A program made the translations under genes and the position numbers. From the NCBI GenBank assembly GCA_030407005.1, contig JAUDYN010000006.1, positions 1,736,001-1,800,000 of the forward strand: a DNA stretch of 64,000 nucleotides. The letters run 5' to 3'. Below the pieces are notes generated by a model. It saw nothing but the letters and a program-made list of their open reading frames with translations. It did not search any database and was not told the origin of the DNA. Every line of letters starts with the position of its first letter. Positions within the stretch are counted from its first letter, which is position 1. Positions 23,174 through 34,054 of this stretch are shown here, piece by piece. Origin of the DNA: Desarmillaria ectypa. Taxonomy: Eukaryota > Basidiomycota > Agaricomycetes > Agaricales > Physalacriaceae.

Positions 23174-24223
23174 CTACAGCTTCGAATCCAACCTCTCCTC
23201 CATGCGGATCAAGTCCATTAGTGTCTCGTAGTGCTGGTTTCCTAGCAAAGATTCATCGGTCACTTCCCTCAAAGGTGTCCTAACCTTCCCAGTCCCGTAT
23301 CCGTACGCCTTTGACACCGCTTTTTTCACGCCCCCGATTCCACCCGATTTCTGTAGCGCCCAATCGGCATGGGCCGTCGTCGCCTGCAGCTTCATCGCTT
23401 CCTCCCCCTTATCTGCCTTCTACAAATAAAACAACTTACCATGAAGCTTAAGCATGAGGTTGGAGGCCGCGGTGATGCGCCCACTACTATCGGCTAACAA
23501 ACCTGGAAGAGCGAAGTCAGCTTGCCAAGATGGCAAATTTCGAAGCCGGTACAGAGGAGGTTATTCGGTGTAGTTTGGCGATGTTTCCGCAAGTGAGTTT
23601 GGCGCCAACAATGTTAAGGTCCTTGGCTATGGTGATGGGTGCATCAGAGTCAAGATCTAGACCGGCGATCACGGCGGGGAAATTGTATAATCATTGTGGG
23701 GATGGGGGAGGCGTCGGCGACCTGGGGAACTGGATAAGTATAGAGAAACTGAATGCCTCTGATGACGAAGAGTCACGAATGATCACCTCATGATGGAATC
23801 GAATAACATTTAGAACAGACATCCGCAATAAAAATGTCGACGGTGATAGAATCAGCGCGTAGTCAGCTCCTGCGTCTTTTGCGTCGACGCAGAGCTTTTG
23901 TGTCTCTCGTGCCGATTGGGTTCCACACCCGGCGAGATTTTTGAAGCTGTTTGCATCTAGCATTTCTCTAGTAAGGCGTGTAGTCTGCTTGCGCTCATGG
24001 TAAAGGTGCTGAGCCTTGCCATTGGTGTCTTGGACAATGATACTGGAAACTCCACCCTGGAGAATGGAGTTTCAAAAGAATACCGCTAAAGTGAAGACAT
24101 ACCAGTGCTTACCTTCGCTACTCTCAAAATGTGAAATGTTATTCCGGATACATCAAGCTCTTCCTTTTCATTGAAGAAGCAGACGGTGGGAATGCAGTAG
24201 CCAAATGGGGGTGGTGAAAGCAT
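23174..24223 (-). pseudogene. DapA-like aldolase (dihydrodipicolinate synthase family), broken
   Basis: Family members are Schiff-base aldolases acting on 2-oxo acids. The coding strand starts MLSPPPFGYCIPTVCFFN (ATG 24221-24223), then GGVSSIIVQDTNGKAQHLYH, LTREMLDANSFKNLAGCGTQ, DAGADYALILSP, FHHE, VADASPIPTMI, YNFPAVIAGLDLDSDAP, LNIVGAKLTCGN (with the expected catalytic lysine), KFAI, QADFALPGLLADSSGRITAA, KADKGEEAMKLQATTAHADW and a stop at 23174. Lesions: an extra base between TMI and YNFPAV (near 23688); a frame change between KFAI and QADFALPG (near 23524-23534); and an in-frame TAG between HGKLFYL and KADKGEEA (near 23420). A 20-nt intron could remove the TAG but is too short to be credible. 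I judge it a pseudogene; sequencing error could fake one lesion, hardly three. Confidence 0.75.
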
Positions 24224-24906
24224 AGTAAGTATGCCCAAGACGGTGAAGGCAAGAATCTAACGCAGGTGTTTGTACAGCGCGTATTTCCAGTATGATTCCG
24301 TATGCCTAGCCTAAGACACAGAAGCTAGGGAATCTTCTAGGAATTTTAGGAAGGACCTTCACCGTAGGCACCATTTACTACGAAATTCTCAACAATGAAT
24401 GGCTGGATTAACTCTATCGCCCAACCTGACCAGGCTAATAAAGGCTAACTTTTCCATTCATTGTAGTATCGAATGAGATATAGCATGTCCTTGGGCGTCC
24501 TCTGGACCCAAGACTTCTGATGATGGAAATAAAATTACGAGGGCAGTTGTTTTTGCCAGGCCCCCTTTTGATAACCGGAAGTTGTAACTTGTCCCGAAGG
24601 GATAAAACACTGTCTCGAATTTTTAAGGATACTTCAATATACCTCGCATGATCCTTTCTCAAAGTTCTTGGGGTCATCATCTAGTATATACAGCGTTCGG
24701 AAACAGATAGGAATGGTTTACAGATACCCGGAATAAAGCCAGAAACAAATATTTCGATCGAGAGATTTCAGGTTCAGATGATCGATCAGTTCACAAAGCA
24801 CCTTGCCGCGGCAAGCCTCCAGAAGGAACGTTGCATGAATTAATTATCATTCCTCTTCAACGCCATCAACATATTGATGTAAAAAGTTCTAACTGAGTCG
24901 CTTTAA
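24224..24906. other. Intergenic DNA
   Basis: About 680 bp, AT-rich, between the DapA-like pseudogene start and the transporter's 3' end. No gene seen. The short minus-strand frame at 24435-24680 resembles nothing known. Confidence 0.55.
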
Positions 24907-26993
24907 CTACAAAAAGAAAGTGAAATGAGGATTCTTGTCTCCAAGGCGAGGCTCGTTTGGTGCACCAGCAGCCACAGCGGCGGCTTTCTTCTTGTTAGCC
25001 AAATGAAGATAGAGCATCTAAGAAAAATATTATCACGTAATAAGCGTCAAGCAGAAAGAAAGGATATACCATAAAACCAGTAAGTATCATACCCAAAGCA
25101 GTCAGCCCGATGGAGATGTAGTATGAGCGGTGGTAATACGGTTGCAAGCGCGCATCAAATATTTCACCGATAGCCGCTCCTGCAGAGCTATGGGATTGTA
25201 AATGATAAGGCTGAAGACGCAAGCGAAATCCGGGCTTACTTCCCCACAAACTGCATCAAGCCGACGCCCGCAGCGCGCTTGTAATGGGGACCATAGTTAT
25301 TTTGCGTCTAGAGTCAACTTCAGACACGATTCAAATAAATGTGCAACGTACGCACCCATCCAACATTCAATGCGGTGGGTACATATAAACCTAACGCAAC
25401 AACAAAGACGCCGAAATACCGAGCGCCGATAGTCTTGGTGGACGTGAGGATGATATAGCCGATTATTTGAACCAAGAAATTCGCCATGATGAATGGTCCA
25501 CGTAATAAAGTGCGGTCGGACGATTTTGCTTGGATGATAAAGGACAACGCGCCAACAGCATACACGGGGATAGTAAGGAGTTGAGCTTTGTAAGAGCTGT
25601 AACCCATATCGCTGATAAGAATAGGCCTGGTAAGAAACAATCAATGAGGTGACACATAACAGCAAACCAAGAATAGTTACATGAATGTTGAAATGGCGTA
25701 GAGAGTGATATCGGCCCCGAACTGAATGATACCGTGGACCCAAGTTCTCCAGTCCAAAGGTGCAAGCATGACTTGTTTGATGTTAAACTTCTCGTCTGGG
25801 TCATAGTGGGTCATATTGTTCTCATAACGAACAGCGCATAAGTCCTTCTCCCGCTCGGAAAGGAACCAAGCTTGATCAATACGGTTTGGAATCCAGAAGT
25901 AGGCGACGGGACCCAGGCATATCGTAATGACCCCTTCGACGATGTATAACCACTGCCATCCAGCCACAGAGGGGGTTTCGATGTGTGTCAATCCGTAAGC
26001 CAAAAGTCCACCTAGCGAGGACAGAAATCAAATTAGAAATTTTATGCGCGTGTAGATGGAACTCACCAAATGCACCCGAAATAGCAGAGCAGGTGAACAT
26101 GTACGCAAGACGTACGCCTAGCTCCTCCCTGCGGTATGTCATTGTAAGGTAAGTGACGATACACGGAAATGTACCTAGCTTGGTGTCATTATGCGGATGC
26201 TTTTCAACATAGCTAAAGCTTACCGGCCTCGGCCCATCCGAGCAATACACGAATCGCCATAAGGGGTCCATAAGATCCAGAGAACGGTGTGGCAATGGTA
26301 AGTGCGCCAAAAATCACAGTAGACACAGATAGAACAATCCTGGGTGTCAACAACTTCAAGAGTACCGCATCTGTAAAAGTGGCATATGTGTAATATTTTA
26401 GAAGAGTAGCTTAGTAACTTACAGAAGGGTTCGAATATAACATATGTCCTAAATCGGAGGCGTGAATTCAAGAAAGCAAAAAATAAAACTACGATCCTGA
26501 CGCGTACTGACAAAGGGATCAGGACCCGGTAACAATGTAATAGATCCCACTTACTACCACTGAGACTGCGGCACCATATTCGTTTCCCACAAGGTGAAGG
26601 TCAGTGGCCATACCGGCAACTTTGGCATTGCCGATACTATTTGCGTGGATCAATCAGCGTCATGGGAACTGGGCGACGAAAAGGCGCAATTACTTTCCAC
26701 GGTCCAAAAAACAGACAAAGTACAAAGCGCCCAGCATTGGGATCAGGAAGGAGTCGATCTTTGGGAAGCACCAGTCAATTGACTTTGAAACGGAAGAAAC
26801 ACGAGCAACTAACCTTTCTCAAGAGTCGGGCCTCCGTTTTGGGCTCAATGAGCGAACCTTGTTTTTCACCAAGAGCGACCACAACTCCGACATCCTTCTC
26901 TGCAGACTTCTCTGTACCGGAACACTGCTAGAATGAGGTCAGTATCACTCCATAGAAGACGCGATAAGTTGACGTATCACTAACCGAACCCAT
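24907..26993 (-). CDS. MFS transporter, Dal5/allantoate permease (anion:cation symporter) family
   Basis: Twelve-TM plasma-membrane importer of small organic anions; relatives carry allantoate, nicotinate, pantothenate, cysteine or similar. The ATG at 26991-26993 gives a tiny exon (MGS), then an acidic tail ending EARLLRK, and IDSFLIPMLGALYFVCFLDR with NIGNAKVAGMATDLHLVGNE, the family signature. Next are TYVIFEPF, LLKLLTPRIVLSVSTVIFGA, GPLMAIRVLLGWAEAG, FPCIVTYLTMTYRREELGVR, GWQWLYIVEGVITICLGPVA, WRTWVHGIIQFGADITLYAI, ARYFGVFVVALGLYVPTALN, and the typical end GDKNPHFTFFL, stop at 24907. Between SVV and TYVIF a 14-nt exon (TACGCGTCAGGATC) is the simplest frame-keeping solution. All junctions tested kept frame, so it looks functional. 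About 510 aa. Substrate unknown; the neighbours make a 5-oxoproline-, glutamate- or oxo-acid-like anion worth testing. Confidence 0.85.
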
Positions 26994-27329
26994 TGGTGAT
27001 GAAAGTTAACGATAACAAGGTCAGTTGAGCGAACTCATGCTGTTGGAAGTTTATTTTATAAAAGGAGCTAAAGAGTCTGATTGGAAATGTCTGGGGTCCA
27101 TGGTCGCGGACTTCTTACTACTCCTTATCGTGGTTCTTCGGAATTACCACGTATCGCTAATGTCGCCAAGTTACCGGATTCGGCGAATTCCTCCATCGGA
27201 ACGTACTGCCGTGATCTATTGGGTGCCTCGTCTTCCGATCAACTAAGCCCTTTATTTGAACTATGGAATTCAATTTGAAAGAGCCTGCTCCGCATCTTAA
27301 GGGCACCCTTACTTATATCTATCTCTCAG
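26994..27329. other. Upstream region between transporter and DUF1445 relic
   Basis: A 336-bp stretch between divergent genes. The initiator exon of the DUF1445 gene may lie here but no convincing ATG plus donor was found. Confidence 0.4.
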
Positions 27330-28252
27330 GTTAGAAGTCCCTATGATGTCCGTATTCTATGCAGGACTAAGGCCTTTACTGCACCAAGCACTGCGGGTCT
27401 CTGCCCTGGATATTCGCAGGCGAACGTTATAATCTTGCCCAATAAATTCGCTACCGACTCCCGGTTGCTCTGTGCACGAAATTCCGTTTCGTCAGCTACA
27501 TCTTTTCCCCCCCTTCTGTATTGGAGCTAACTGTATTTTCTGTCAGATGTCCTCTCCTTGGTAAGACGCTCAAAAGCGCTTGCGGCAGATAGCGATGTTC
27601 GGACCGATTGTCCTGCCTACAACATCTACCGCGATGACGTATTTGCTGAGCAAAAGGAAAGCATAGAGCAAGAGTGGCGTAACGATAGTGTTGCCTTCTT
27701 TATTGGCTGTTCTTATTCCTCTGAGGCGGCCCTCGTCAAGAATGGGCTTACTCCCAGACATTTGGAGTTAAACCGTGCTGTACCTATGTACAAGACGAAC
27801 TATCGGCTCTGTCCTGCAGGAGGTGACCCCCATTTACGACATATTCATTTACTACTGACACTTCGATCCAAATTTTTGATGGACGCATGGTGGTATCCAT
27901 GAAGCCGTACCGGTTAGCTGATCTCGAGCGCGTGCGTGATATTACATGTCTTTTCGTCAAACCCCAGGGTGAACCTGTCGCCTGGGGTCCGGAGGGTGCT
28001 AAATCCCTTGGCATTACTGACCTCAATGGGATGAAGCCTGACTTTGGCGATCCTACTGAGATTAAGGATAGAGAAATAGCTGTTTACTTTGGATGTGGAG
28101 TGACGCCGCACCTGTCCGTTATGGGCAGTAGCATCTCAGGGGAAGTAGTAGGTCACACGCGTGGACGCATGCTGATGCTGGATATAAAAGATGAAGATGT
28201 TTGTGTGTCGTTTCAATCCCATGTATTTCTTCTTTCTTCTTTGATCCTTTAA
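27330..28252 (+). pseudogene. DUF1445 protein (YcsI / D-glutamate cyclase-like), damaged
   Basis: The DUF1445 domain occurs in bacterial YcsI and in animal D-glutamate cyclase, which turns D-glutamate into 5-oxo-D-proline. Segments seen in order: SPYDVRILCRTKAFTAPSTA, LCPGYSQANVIILPNKF, CPLLGKT, DSDVRTDCPAYNIYRDD, VAFFIGCSYSSEAALVKNG, VPMYKTNYRLCPAG, FDGRMVVSMKPYRLADLERV, PDFGDPTEIKDREIAVYFG and CGVTPHLSVMG. Problems: CPLLGK and KALAADSDVRTD lie in different frames with no normal intron between them (about 27545-27590); the intron after CPAG has a donor (GTGACC) and a branch-like CTGAC, but the frame-correct acceptor position ends in AA rather than AG (about 27871); no clear initiator. Most likely a young pseudogene. 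It would be transcribed in the same direction as the 5-oxoprolinase 540 bp downstream. Confidence 0.65.
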
Positions 28253-28795
28253 ATATTTGTAAATGATTCTTGAGTCGACTGCATATATACCACCGTGCTT
28301 GAACCTGGAATAATCATCAATCGCAAGTTGTATATGGAAAAGAGGGACGGCAAAAGGTCTTTACCGGTCAGGTTGAAGTACTAAAATTCTTCTTTGGGTG
28401 CTGCTCTATTCATGGTTCAATGCGAAGGTGAGTCACTAACAGCATGAATCAATCAGGGGAACCTTACTTATCTTGAACTTGAAACTTTAGATAGGCAGAA
28501 ATAAATCAGAGGCGTTTTACCCTTGACAAGTCCGGAATTCCGGGATTCTGAACTACGTGAACTCTGATTCATGAAGACATAGCTTTGTAGGAGTAATATG
28601 GCTCTGCCACGGCGTGGGCAATGCCGAAAAATCGGAGTTGAGACGCGCTCTATTCCGTCTTGCTTCGTGCTTGGCTTTCCGATTCAAATCCGGATGTGTC
28701 TCTTGTTTCCGTTCACCTTCCGACACTTTTGCTAAGCCTTAGAATATGAATATGATGGTGATTTCATCTTTCTCCCATTTCTTATCGCTCCTGTC
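28253..28795. other. Intergenic DNA upstream of 5-oxoprolinase
   Basis: About 540 bp with no recognisable coding sequence, between the DUF1445 relic and the 5-oxoprolinase start. It presumably holds the latter's promoter. No clear TATA box. Confidence 0.5.
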
Positions 28796-31700
28796 ATGCC
28801 AGTCGCTCTTGATACTCTTCGTATCGCTGCAGGCATCCGTATTGCTATCGACAGAGGTACACCAGGAAAATAAAGCGCCCATGTTTACTTATTCTCTATA
28901 GGCGGCACTTTCTGCGATGTATACGCGACGTTCGCCCATCATCCGCCTGTTATCCTCAAAGTTTTATCAATTGACGCGGCTTACCCGGATGCACCTACGG
29001 AAGCTATCCGACGTGTCCTGGAGATAGGTTATAATACCACCATACCGAGAGGAGAGCTTCTTGACTTGTCGGGTGTGGAAGTCATCAGGATGGGGACGAC
29101 GGTCGCGACAAAGTGAGTATATGCGCATTTCAAGGGGTATCTTGTACTAATTATTGCTCAGCGGTACCCTATTTCTATCCACCTCTCCTCGTTGCTCATT
29201 ATCTCACCATAGCATTACTCGAACGTAAGGGAGAGAAGACTGCTTTCCTTGTCTCGGAAGGTTTCCGCGACCTTCTACACATTGGCAATCAAAGTCGTCC
29301 AAATTTGTTCGACCTCGCAGCCAAGCGGCCTGGGGTATTGTATGAGAGAGTAATCGAAGTCAAAGAGAGAGTTTTGCTCGCAGACGTGTACCAATTGGAG
29401 GGACTCCCCGTTGTCTTAGGCACAAGCGGAGAAAAGATTCAGGTTGAACATGTCCCCGGTAGAGCTTTTTGATCCGTCAGTCTTGAATGATGACCGACGT
29501 TTTTACAGACGCCGGAGAATGCCGTAAACACCTCCAGAGCCTTTACGATGACGGCTTTCGCTCCCTGGCTGTCTCTTTTCTCCATTCTTACACGTATCCT
29601 AAGCATGAGATTCTGGTCGCTGACATTGCCCGAGAGGTTGGGTTTACGCATGTATCCCTATCGTCCCAGCTTTCGCCAATGATTCGCATTGTTCCTCGTG
29701 CGAACTCAGCGACGGCAGACGCCTATCTTACGCCAGAGCTCCAGAAATATCTTCAAGGGTACACATTTGACTACTCTTAACTTTAGCACGTCTGATTTCT
29801 CTGTAGTTTTCAAAAGAGTTTCAAGAACCTTCGACCTAGGATGCTTCAATTCATGCAGAGCGACGGCGGATGTACGTGTCCCTTTACGTGTCCCTCACAC
29901 AGGTACTGATTCACTTATCTAGTGGTCAATGCAGAGGTATTCTCCGGACTACGAGCAATTCTCAGTGGTCCTGCAGGTGGGGTCGTTGGTATCGCAAAGA
30001 CTTGCTGGGATGAGATACTGAAAGTGCCGTTGATTGGGTTTGACATGGGCGGTCAGCCAAATTGATCATTCATTCATTCTTGATATACCTAACACTCCAT
30101 ACAACAGGTACATCCACGGATGTATCACGATTCGATGGGAGATTTGAGCATCTTATGGAGTCGACGACGGCCGGTGTTACCATCCAAAGTCCACAACTTG
30201 ACATCAACACTGTTGCTGCTGGTGGAGGAGTGAGTAAATTTGTCAGTTTCAAGACGTCGCTCTTATCAAACCTTATTACTCGTTAGTCACTTCTTCTTTG
30301 GCAAAATGGGCTTTTAAAAGTAGGGCCCCAGTCTGCCGGTGCATCTCCCGGGCCCGCGTGTTATCGCAAGGGGGGCCCACTCACTACAACGGATGCGAAT
30401 GTATTCCTAGGCCGACTTCTTCCGGCCCATTTTCCCAGAATATTCGGACCGAATGAAAATCAGTCTCTTGATGCTGATGTGGTCCGAGAGAAGTTCATCG
30501 CCCTCGCCAAACAGATCTCAACGGATACTGGAGTGGAGAAAACTCCGGAAGAGATCGCACTTGGATTCCTGACAGTCGCAACGGAAGCTATGTGTCTACC
30601 TATTCGAGCTATTAGCGAAGCAAGAGGGTATGATCCGTCTAGTCATCACCTAGCGGTATTTGGCGGTGCGGGAGGACAATCGGCTTGTGATGTCGCTGCG
30701 GCGCTAGATATGTCGCGTATTCTCATCCACAGGTCGTCAGCTATCCTTTCTGCGTTCGGACTGGCGAAAGCTGAGTTGGTGGATGAGAGTCAGGAATCAT
30801 TCTCCATTATTGCTGACGATTCGAATTCTGACCTTCTGCGTACCCGCCTAGCTGTCCTTCAAGTCGGATCCGAAGGACGCTTGATTGCGCAAGGGTTCAC
30901 GAAATCTCAGCTTTCATCCACATCGTACTTGAATATGGTTCGCGTTCTTTTATATTAAGTTTACGTATACTAAACTTGGAATTAGCGCTATGATGGTTCC
31001 GATGCCACCCTGATGATCGTCGTGGAACAGTCCCACGATTTTGTTCAAGCATTCAAGGCCAAGCATCACCAAGAATTTGGGTTCTCTCTTGAGGGACGGA
31101 GTGTTTGGGTCGATGACCTTCGGGTACGCGTCAGTGGCATCCAAGACGGTGGTCGCGACGCGTCACGCGAGGCTCTGTCCGAGCAAATTAACCGCCTGAA
31201 GTTGGCGCCTCTCACTCCAGTGCCGTTAGAAAAGTCGAAGGTATACTTTGGATCAACGTGTTGGATAGACGCAGGCGTGTATCAGCTAGGTCAATTAACG
31301 CCTGGTTCGGTCATCAAAGGGCCGGCAATAATCCTTGACGCCACACAGACGATAGTCGTTACGCCCAGCGCGATCGCTATGGTGTTGGATGATCACGTCG
31401 TGGTGGATGTCGACCCTAAAAATGTCGATTCGGAGGCCAAGACGGATGATCCACTCAGGGTCGATCCTATTCGCTTATCAGTGTTTGGGCATCGGTTTAT
31501 GTCAATAGCAGAACAGATGGGAAGGACGTTGCAGAAGACGAGTGTCAGTGTGAATATCAAGGAGAGGTGAGTACGTGATTTCCGTCTACCGGCGTTCCTT
31601 CATTTCTTCTTGCAGACTTGATTTCTCATGTGCACTCTTTGACCCTGATGGAAGGCTGGTGGCTAATGCACCTCATGTACCGTGAGCCTTTGGCTTCGTA

Positions 31701-33378
31701 ACTGATTCCGCATAATTATTGACATGTCACCAGAGCTATGCTGGGTAGCATGCAGTTTGCCGTTCGTTGGCAGCACGAACATTGGAATGGACGACTTCGC
31801 GATGGAGATGTTATACTTAGCAACTCAGCTGTCAGTGGCGGAGTGCATCTCCCTGATATTACGATCGTTACCCCCGTGTTCGACGATAGCGGAAGAGATA
31901 TCATTTTCTACGTCGCCTCTCGAGGGCACCATGCCGATGTTGGAGGGCAAACTCCAGGCTCTATGCCGCCGTTCTCGAAGACGATATACGATGAGGGAGC
32001 ATCGATTTTGACATTCAAGGTCATCAGCGCGGGAAAGTATAATGAAGATAAGCTTATACAGCTCTTGGTAGAGGAGCCATTGAAGCATCCGGGTGGAAAA
32101 GGGACACGGACGCTAAAGGACAACTTGAGTGACATCAACGCCCAGATTGCTGCAACTGTGAGCACGTATCTATCCCTTTCGGATTGCAGATCTGACCTTG
32201 TTTGTCCAGTATAAGGGTGTCGGTCTAGTGAAGAACATCGTGTCTAAGTATACGCTACCAGTGGTACAGATGTATATGTATGCGATTCAGACAACAGCTG
32301 AAGAGGCCGTTCGACAACTTTTGCGGAAGTTCAGCAAGAAGCACAGCGGTAAAGCATTGTTTGCTTTCGATCGTATGGATGATGGATCGCCGATAGCATT
32401 GCGGATCGACATCGACAGGGAGAGCGGCTCTGCGACTTTTGACTTCACAGGCACCGGTCCGGAGGTGTATGGCAACTGGAACGCACCAAGAGCGATTGTG
32501 AATTCGTCGATTATCTACGCGTTGCGATGTCTGTTAGCGAGTGATATTCCGTTGAATCAGGGTGAGTTGCTCTTTGGGCTCTTTGGAGAGATGTGTTGAT
32601 GATGTAGGGTGTATGACTCCAATCAATGTGATCATACCGGATGGATGTTTCTTGAAGCCAAGCGCAGACGCGGCAGTTTGTGCAGGAAATGTACTCACTA
32701 GTCAACGTACGGCTTTTTTCTTTACACGGATGTTTCCGGCCTAAGATTATACTCTTCGTAGGACTGACTGACGTCGTACTTCGGGCCTTCGAAGCCTGCG
32801 CAGCTTCGCAAGGCTGCATGAATAATCTCACCTTCGGATATGACGCCGAAGTTACGGCTTCTGGAGAGAAGAAGTCGTTTGGATTCTATGAGACCATAGC
32901 AGGTGGCGGTGGTGCAGGTCCCGGATGGCACGGAACTTCTGGTGTTCACACGTTAGTGAAGGTCCAAGGATATGTGATTACACAAATCTGACCTTTCTCC
33001 AGACACATGACGAACACGCGTATCACCGATCCTGAGATCATGGAGCGGCGATATCCCGTCATCCTTCGACGATTCTCCTTACGCCCTGGCTCAGGTGGAA
33101 AAGGTCGATATCATGGCGGGGACGGCGTTGTGCGAGATATCGAGTTCCGTCGGGCAGTTCAGTGCAGTATATTGAGTGAGCGGAGGGTTTATCAGCCTTA
33201 TGGTTTAATGGGAGGCGATCCGGGTGCACTGGGAGTAAATTTGTGGATATCGAAGGATACTCAAGGGAAGGAGAGGGCGCTGTCTATCGGCGGTAAGAAC
33301 ACAGCCCCAATGGCCAAGGGGGATCGGATAGTTATCATGACTCCCGGAGGGGGAGGGTATGGAACGTCGAATGAGTAA
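28796..33378 (+). CDS. 5-oxoprolinase / hydantoinase A+B fusion
   Basis: ATP-dependent hydrolysis of 5-oxo-L-proline (pyroglutamate) to glutamate; eukaryotic enzymes fuse the HyuA and HyuB halves. ATG at 28796. The HyuA half begins [17 protein letters not shown] (ATP-binding fold), then [116 protein letters not shown] and [20 protein letters not shown]. The HyuB half has [109 protein letters not shown] and [13 protein letters not shown]. About 15 short introns; predicted length about 1,270 aa, the normal size. The frame between ATN and ALLER needs a 2-nt microexon (29162-29163). All other junctions are ordinary, so the gene appears functional. Confidence 0.9.
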
Positions 33379-34054
33379 ATTTGAACCTTGTCCACAGAAT
33401 GGAAGGTGTCTGAGCAGACAAACATACCTACAACACGCAAACTTTGCCGGTCCGGTCCAGCCGGGACGTTGTGCCACGTTCATCGCGGCGCATTCTTACT
33501 CTATCAGCTTTGGAATCCCGAACTTATGCGACTATCCTTTTTTTTCGTATCACAACATACCTTGGAACATTACCAGCTGGGCACTGGTATGCTAGGGGTG
33601 CTCCTTGATTCGTGAAAATCCCAGGGCGGCTCTTGTTCTATATCAATCATCTTAGACTCAGAACACTGGATAGCAATTCAATCTAGGATCCACACCTCTG
33701 TTTGTCTGATTGTGCCTGCCTTGTTTTCTTCCCAGAGGGCAATGCACTGGTGGTTTCGAGGACGACACAAATGATCATCCAGCGATTCTAGCGCCCGCCC
33801 TGTAGCTTCCCTCCGAGTGGACCAATAAGGAACCTGTTGTACTCCCATCTATAAAGATTACCCTCGTTGATCCCCACAGAACTATCTCCTTCCCTAACGT
33901 CAATTTAAGGGTCCATTAGCTTTGGCGCACCACAATGGTCTCTTCCAGTAGTATGTACATCCCGGCATCATCGACGAGTAGTTAAGATTTATGATTGACC
34001 CAGCATTCTTGAAAAGAAAAGACTCGAAACGAACACCCCAGTCAAGGCCACAAA
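33379..34054. other. Intergenic DNA
   Basis: About 680 bp. No recognisable protein. An ATG at about 33935 is an alternative first codon of the next gene but does not splice into its frame as well as the one at 34055. Confidence 0.5.

Noticed and set aside
23401..23430. A 20-nt GTAAGT...TAG 'intron' in the DapA-like gene
   Set aside because: Far shorter than the 45-65 nt introns elsewhere, and reading through it gives the conserved HGKLFYL-x-KADKGEE with only the stop out of place. A nonsense change is simpler.
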